A stretch of DNA of 9,515 nucleotides from Spirochaetaceae bacterium UBA1306 (GTDB lineage: Bacteria > Spirochaetota > Spirochaetia > Treponematales > Rectinemataceae). This document shows, piece after piece, positions 6,709-9,515 of the stretch; the first letter of the stretch is position 1, and every line of letters begins with the position of its first letter. The position numbers and the translations under genes are program-made. The notes under the pieces were generated by a model, which was not told the DNA's origin, did not search any database, and saw only the letters and a list, made by a program, of their open reading frames with translations. The stretch spans positions 1-9,515 of the forward strand of contig DBTW01000123.1 in NCBI GenBank assembly GCA_002307245.1, written 5' to 3'.

Positions 6709-7467
6709 ATGCAGGAATGGCTCAGCGTCGGCGAGGTGGCGTCGCTCTTCAACCTGAACGTGCAGACCCTCCGCTACTACGATTCCATAGGCGTCTTCAA
6801 GCCGGCGCGCAAGCGCGGCTCGAAGGGGGACCGACGCTACCAGTTCGACCAGATATACCGCCTCGCGATGATCCGCTTCCTCAAGAAGCTGGGCTATCCG
6901 CTCCAGGGCATCAAGGCGAGCATGGACGCAAGGACCCTCGAATATTCGCTAGCGCAGATGCGCGGCCAGGCGCTCGAGCTACGCGAGCGCTGCGTCGAGC
7001 TCGAGCGCATCAGCGAGGCCATAGACCGCAAGGTGCGCTTCGTCGAGGAACGCACGGCCAAGCTCGATCCCGCCTCGGTCGAGACAAGAAGCTTCCCCCG
7101 CCGCCCATACCTCCCGCTGGGCGTCGAGGAGAACCTCTACCGGAACGACGATTTCTACTTCTACCCCACCGTCGTCTTCTATAACGGGGACTCGAAAAGC
7201 TTCGGCGCCATGCTCATCGATGGCGGACAGGGACTCGATAAGGGCCTCGAGCCCCTGGAGATCGCGGCCGGAGACTACGTCGTCGGCTACCACCGCGGGC
7301 CTTACGAGAGGATCGGCGACAGCTTCTCGCGAATCAGGGAGGAGGCCGCCCGGCGACGCCTCGCGCTCGCCGACGAGACCGTCAACGTCAACATAATCGA
7401 CCAATTCGTCGAGCGCGACGCGCGAAACTACGTCACGGAGATCCAGATAGCAATCCGGCCGCATTGA
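6709..7467 (+). CDS. MerR-family transcriptional regulator with GyrI-like effector domain
   Basis: This is a DNA-binding activator or repressor of 252 aa. The N-terminal MerR winged helix-turn-helix is clear: WLSVGEVASLFNLNVQTLRYYDSIGVFKP (4-32), a wing with GDRRYQFDQIYRLAMIRFLKKLGYPLQGIK (40-69), then a dimerising helix or coiled coil (about 77-116). The C-terminal part (about 124-252) resembles the GyrI-like small-molecule domain of BmrR-type regulators, with AGDYVVGYHRGPYERIGDSF (187-206) and a closing VTEIQI that includes E244. It therefore probably senses an organic ligand; there is no obvious metal-binding Cys cluster at the end of the dimerisation helix. ATG 6709 lies 8 nt after permease 2. 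GGAGG (6693-6697) is 11 nt upstream, and a GAGG only 1 nt from the ATG is too close to serve. As last gene of the cluster it may control the promoter at 595-625. The ligand (a purine or a toxic analogue) is inferred from context only. Confidence 0.9.
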   Translation: MQEWLSVGEVASLFNLNVQTLRYYDSIGVFKPARKRGSKGDRRYQFDQIYRLAMIRFLKKLGYPLQGIKASMDARTLEYSLAQMRGQALELRERCVELERISEAIDRKVRFVEERTAKLDPASVETRSFPRRPYLPLGVEENLYRNDDFYFYPTVVFYNGDSKSFGAMLIDGGQGLDKGLEPLEIAAGDYVVGYHRGPYERIGDSFSRIREEAARRRLALADETVNVNIIDQFVERDARNYVTEIQIAIRPH

Positions 7468-7495
7468 AGGGGCCCGCGCCACACTCACGCCCTTT
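7467..7495 (+). terminator. Weak terminator-like hairpin after the MerR gene
   Basis: AAGGGGC (7467-7473) can pair with GCCCTTT (7489-7495), giving seven pairs including one G-U, around a 15-nt loop. A pyrimidine-rich TTTCCTT tail overlaps and follows the right arm. It sits on the MerR stop codon and just before the next promoter, where the operon would be expected to end. The long loop and the interrupted T-run make it a weak candidate. Confidence 0.4.
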
Positions 7496-7497
7496 CC

Positions 7498-7527
7498 TTG
7501 ACCTTGACCCCCTCGGGCACTTAAAAT
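7498..7527 (+). promoter_or_regulatory. Sigma70-type promoter for the ornithine carbamoyltransferase gene
   Basis: The -35 is TTGACC (7498-7503, 5/6 match) and the -10 is TAAAAT (7522-7527, 5/6 match), with an 18-bp spacer. The start site would fall near 7534, giving a leader of about 15 nt that is mostly the ribosome-binding site AAGGAG (7537-7542). A second TTGACC directly abuts the first (7504-7509), but it is only 12 bp from the -10 and cannot serve with it. I see no clear operator dyad here, so this looks like an independent and fairly strong promoter. Confidence 0.65.
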
Positions 7528-7548
7528 AGCGGGCACAAGGAGTTACCC

Positions 7549-8550
7549 ATGCCCGTCAACCTCAAGGGACGAAGCTTTCTCACGCTCAAGGATTTCAGCC
7601 CCGCGGAGATCCGCTACCTCCTCGACCTATCGGCCGAACTCAAGGCGAAGAAGCGCTCAGGCGTCAAGGGAAATCTCCTCTTCCGCAAGAACATAGTCCT
7701 CATCTTCGACAAGGCCTCCACGCGCACCCGCTGCGCCTTCGAGGCCGCCGCTTGGGACGAGGGCGGCAACGCCACCTTCCTCACCAACAGCCAGATGGGC
7801 AAGAAGGAGTCGGTCGAGGACACGGCCAAGGTCCTGGGGCGCATGTACGACGGCATCCAATACCGCGGCTTCAGCCAGAAGCTCGTCGAGGACCTCGCGA
7901 AGTTCTCCGGCGTCCCCGTCTGGAACGGCCTCACCGACGAGGACCACCCCACGCAGATCCTCGCCGACCTCCTCACCATCGAGGAGCACTGCTCCAAGCC
8001 GCTCAATAAATGCAAGCTCGTCTACTGCGGCGACGCGCGCAACAACATGGGCAACGCCCTCATGATCGGCTGCGCCAAGATGGGCATGGCCTTCGTCGCC
8101 CTCGCGCCCAAGGAACTCTGGCCGAACGAAAAGCTCACAGCCGAGATGAAGGCCGTCGCGGCCGCGACCGGGGGAAGCATCGAGTTCTTCGACATCGGAT
8201 CAGCCGACCAGGCCCTGAAGGGCGCCGACGCCCTCTACACCGACGTCTGGGTCTCCATGGGCGAGGAGGCGAAGTTCGCCGAGCGCATCGCCCAACTGGA
8301 GAAGTACCGCGTCACGATGGACTTCGTCAGGAGGACCGGCAATCCCGACTGCCTCTTCCTCCACTGCCTGCCGGCCTTCCACGACCAGGAGACAGAGGTC
8401 GGCAAGGACATCTTCAAGAAGCACGGCCTGGGGGAGATGGAAGTCTCTGACGAGGTCTTCCGCAGCCGCCACTCGGTGGTCTTCGACGAGGCCGAGAACA
8501 GGCTGCATACCATAAAAGCGGTGATGGTGGCCACGATAGGGGATTTATAG
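7549..8550 (+). CDS. argF: Ornithine carbamoyltransferase
   Basis: This cytoplasmic enzyme of 333 aa, close to the 334 aa of the E. coli enzyme, transfers the carbamoyl group between carbamoyl phosphate and ornithine to give citrulline and phosphate. All key motifs are present: the carbamoyl-phosphate loop STRTR (57-61), HPTQ (133-136), the ornithine-binding D232 and SMG loop (236-238), and HCLP with catalytic C273 (272-275). The sequence after HCLP (AFHDQETEVG) is that of a normal OTCase, with no sign of the proline-rich knotted-loop type. ATG 7549 has AAGGAG 6 nt upstream. Whether it is biosynthetic (argF) or catabolic (arcB) cannot be told: no arginine deiminase, carbamate kinase or other arg gene lies in the window. 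It has its own promoter and is probably not part of the upstream operon. Confidence 0.95.
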   Translation: MPVNLKGRSFLTLKDFSPAEIRYLLDLSAELKAKKRSGVKGNLLFRKNIVLIFDKASTRTRCAFEAAAWDEGGNATFLTNSQMGKKESVEDTAKVLGRMYDGIQYRGFSQKLVEDLAKFSGVPVWNGLTDEDHPTQILADLLTIEEHCSKPLNKCKLVYCGDARNNMGNALMIGCAKMGMAFVALAPKELWPNEKLTAEMKAVAAATGGSIEFFDIGSADQALKGADALYTDVWVSMGEEAKFAERIAQLEKYRVTMDFVRRTGNPDCLFLHCLPAFHDQETEVGKDIFKKHGLGEMEVSDEVFRSRHSVVFDEAENRLHTIKAVMVATIGDL

Positions 8551-8555
8551 GGGGG

Positions 8556-8572
8556 TAGCCGCAACGCGGCTA
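8556..8572. terminator. Hairpin between convergent genes, possible shared terminator
   Basis: A perfect 7-bp stem, TAGCCGC / GCGGCTA, closes a 3-nt AAC loop. It starts 5 nt after the ornithine carbamoyltransferase stop and includes the stop codon (8570-8572) of the convergent - strand gene, so it could end both transcripts. There is no T-run on either side, so any terminator activity would be non-canonical. Confidence 0.4.
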
Positions 8573-9445
8573 ACGCGCCTGCCGATCCGATAGCCTGATA
8601 GTCGCCTCGATGAACAGGTGGTCGGAGGGCAGCAGGGCGCGCTGGGCGCGGTTCAAGGGGATCTCGTCCTCGACGACGCCGGCCGACAGGACCTCGATGT
8701 CCTCGGAGCAGAAGATATAGTCGAGCTGGGCGAAGTTGGGCTCCGGGGAGAAGTGGTAGTGCGTGCGCCGCTCCGCCGAGGGCAGGCCCACGGCCTCGAG
8801 CACGTCGCGGAAGGGCAGCTCGAGGAAGGGCCGGTACTCGAACTGCTCCTCGCCGCGGATCAGGATGCCGTTGAAGTCCCCCAGCACGATGCAGTTCCGC
8901 GTCCCGACGAGGGAGGCGAGGGTCTCGACCTCCCGCATGCGCTGCGGGATGCCGCGATCCTCGCCGTACTGGGACTTCAGGTGGACGACGAAGGCCTCGA
9001 GCTCAGTCCCGCCGCGCTCGAGGCTGAGGCGCAGGAGGTTCCGGGAGAAGGCTCCCGGCATCGCCTCGGCTTCCGCACGATCGAAGGCGCCTTTCTTCAC
9101 GAGGGCACCCGCGTAGATGCCCCGCCTGGAGTTCTCCTCGTGGAGGTAGCAGTCGTAGCGGCCGCCCAGGTGGATGCGGTTGAAGTTGGCGAGGGATTCC
9201 ATACCGCCGATCTCGCAGAGTCCCACGAGGTCGTAGTCGCGCTCCTGGATGATGCCCGCGATGGCGGCGATCTTGCCCCGCTCCTTGTTCGGGTTGAAGA
9301 TCGAGGAGTTCATGGCCATGTACGCTTCCTCGTCGAGGGCCTCCAGCTCTTCCAAGCCGTAGTCGCCGTCCAGGAGGAGATAGAAGTTCTCGGCGTTGAA
9401 GGCCGCCACGCTCAGGTCTTTCCCCACGGGCTCTTGGCTCGGCAA
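8570..9445 (-). CDS. Endonuclease/exonuclease/phosphatase-fold protein
   Basis: This protein of about 291 aa has the metal-dependent phosphoesterase fold shared by DNase I, AP endonuclease (ExoIII) and inositol-phosphate phosphatases. Numbered from the TTG at 9445, visible catalytic motifs are the N-terminal AAFNAEN (N17), GLCEIGG with the metal-ligand E78, VVHLKS with H155, GDFN (189-192), QLDYIF with D242, and the terminal SDH (274-276). An acidic stretch (about 26-55, LDGDYGLEELEALDEEAY up to NPNKER) separates the first two motifs. No signal peptide or membrane segment is seen, so it is likely cytoplasmic. The start is uncertain: the TTG at 9445 has no good ribosome-binding site, a GTG at 9427 is an alternative, and the frame stays open to the right edge. 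The substrate (DNA, lipid or nucleotide phosphodiester) is unknown. It is convergent with the carbamoyltransferase gene, 19 nt stop-to-stop, with no evident functional link. Confidence 0.8.
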   Translation of the reverse strand: MPSQEPVGKDLSVAAFNAENFYLLLDGDYGLEELEALDEEAYMAMNSSIFNPNKERGKIAAIAGIIQERDYDLVGLCEIGGMESLANFNRIHLGGRYDCYLHEENSRRGIYAGALVKKGAFDRAEAEAMPGAFSRNLLRLSLERGGTELEAFVVHLKSQYGEDRGIPQRMREVETLASLVGTRNCIVLGDFNGILIRGEEQFEYRPFLELPFRDVLEAVGLPSAERRTHYHFSPEPNFAQLDYIFCSEDIEVLSAGVVEDEIPLNRAQRALLPSDHLFIEATIRLSDRQAR

Positions 9446-9449
9446 CGGA

Positions 9450-9515
9450 CTAGACCGTGAATCTTCCGATGGTATCTTCCATCCGCTCGATTGTCTCTCG
9501 CGTGCCTCGGGCCAT
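9450..9515 (-). CDS. Possible C-terminal end of an upstream - strand gene (partial)
   Basis: On the - strand, the frame entering at the right edge reads MARGTRETIERMEDTIGRFTV and stops at TAG (9452-9450), 4 nt before the TTG proposed as start of the next gene. Its codons end mostly in G or C, more so than the competing frame over the same bases, so this may be the tail of a gene running in from outside. With only 21 residues I do not recognise a family, and a chance open stretch is quite possible. Confidence 0.25.
   Translation of the reverse strand: MARGTRETIERMEDTIGRFTV

Noticed and set aside
6133..7467. 444-codon version of the MerR gene starting inside permease 2
   Set aside because: The first part is an Arg/Pro-rich out-of-frame reading of permease 2. 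The MerR domain begins cleanly at the ATG at 6709.
7549..8550. Knotted transcarbamylase or YgeW-like purine-catabolic carbamoyltransferase, linked to the purine operon
   Set aside because: The motifs (STRTR, HPTQ, SMG loop, HCLPAFHD) are those of a classical ornithine carbamoyltransferase, and the gene has its own promoter.

Overview
This is a GC-rich bacterial window (about two-thirds G+C by eye) carrying a compact operon on the + strand that looks built to take up and deaminate a purine-type compound. A housekeeping gene or gene fragment lies on each side. Taxonomy cannot be fixed from the sequence. A Gram-negative-type secreted BMP binding protein and the C-terminal style of the acyl-CoA-ligase-like fragment would fit a GC-rich spirochaete or a similar diderm anaerobe, but this is only a weak guess.

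Layout: (1) Bases 1-540 are the 3' end of an AMP-forming acyl-CoA ligase. (2) Bases 541-668 are intergenic and hold a short hairpin and a promoter whose -35/-10 spacer is 19 bp and carries a near-perfect 19-bp dyad, the architecture of MerR-family-regulated promoters. (3) Bases 669-7467 form the operon: an amidohydrolase related to 8-oxoguanine deaminase, a BMP/PnrA-type periplasmic binding protein, a two-domain ABC ATPase, two permeases, and a MerR regulator with a GyrI-like effector domain. The ATPase/permease and permease/permease junctions overlap by 4 nt, and the regulator starts 8 nt after the second permease. A large stable stem-loop separates the binding protein gene from the ATPase gene. 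(4) Bases 7468-7548 hold a weak terminator and a good sigma70-type promoter. (5) Bases 7549-8550 encode a classical ornithine carbamoyltransferase. (6) Bases 8570-9445 on the - strand encode an endonuclease/exonuclease/phosphatase-fold protein convergent with it. A possible C-terminal fragment of another - strand gene reaches the right edge.

Working model (inference): the MerR/GyrI protein encoded last in the operon binds the dyad at 599-617 and, when it senses the imported compound or a product, activates the promoter at 595-625, and so its own synthesis. The binding protein captures the ligand in the periplasm, the NupO/YufO-like ABC system imports it, and the amidohydrolase deaminates it or its base. 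The families are known. The less ordinary points are the regulator-operator pairing, the amidohydrolase's altered substrate loop and the intra-operon stem-loop. I found no CRISPR array, insertion sequence, tRNA, rRNA or integrase.
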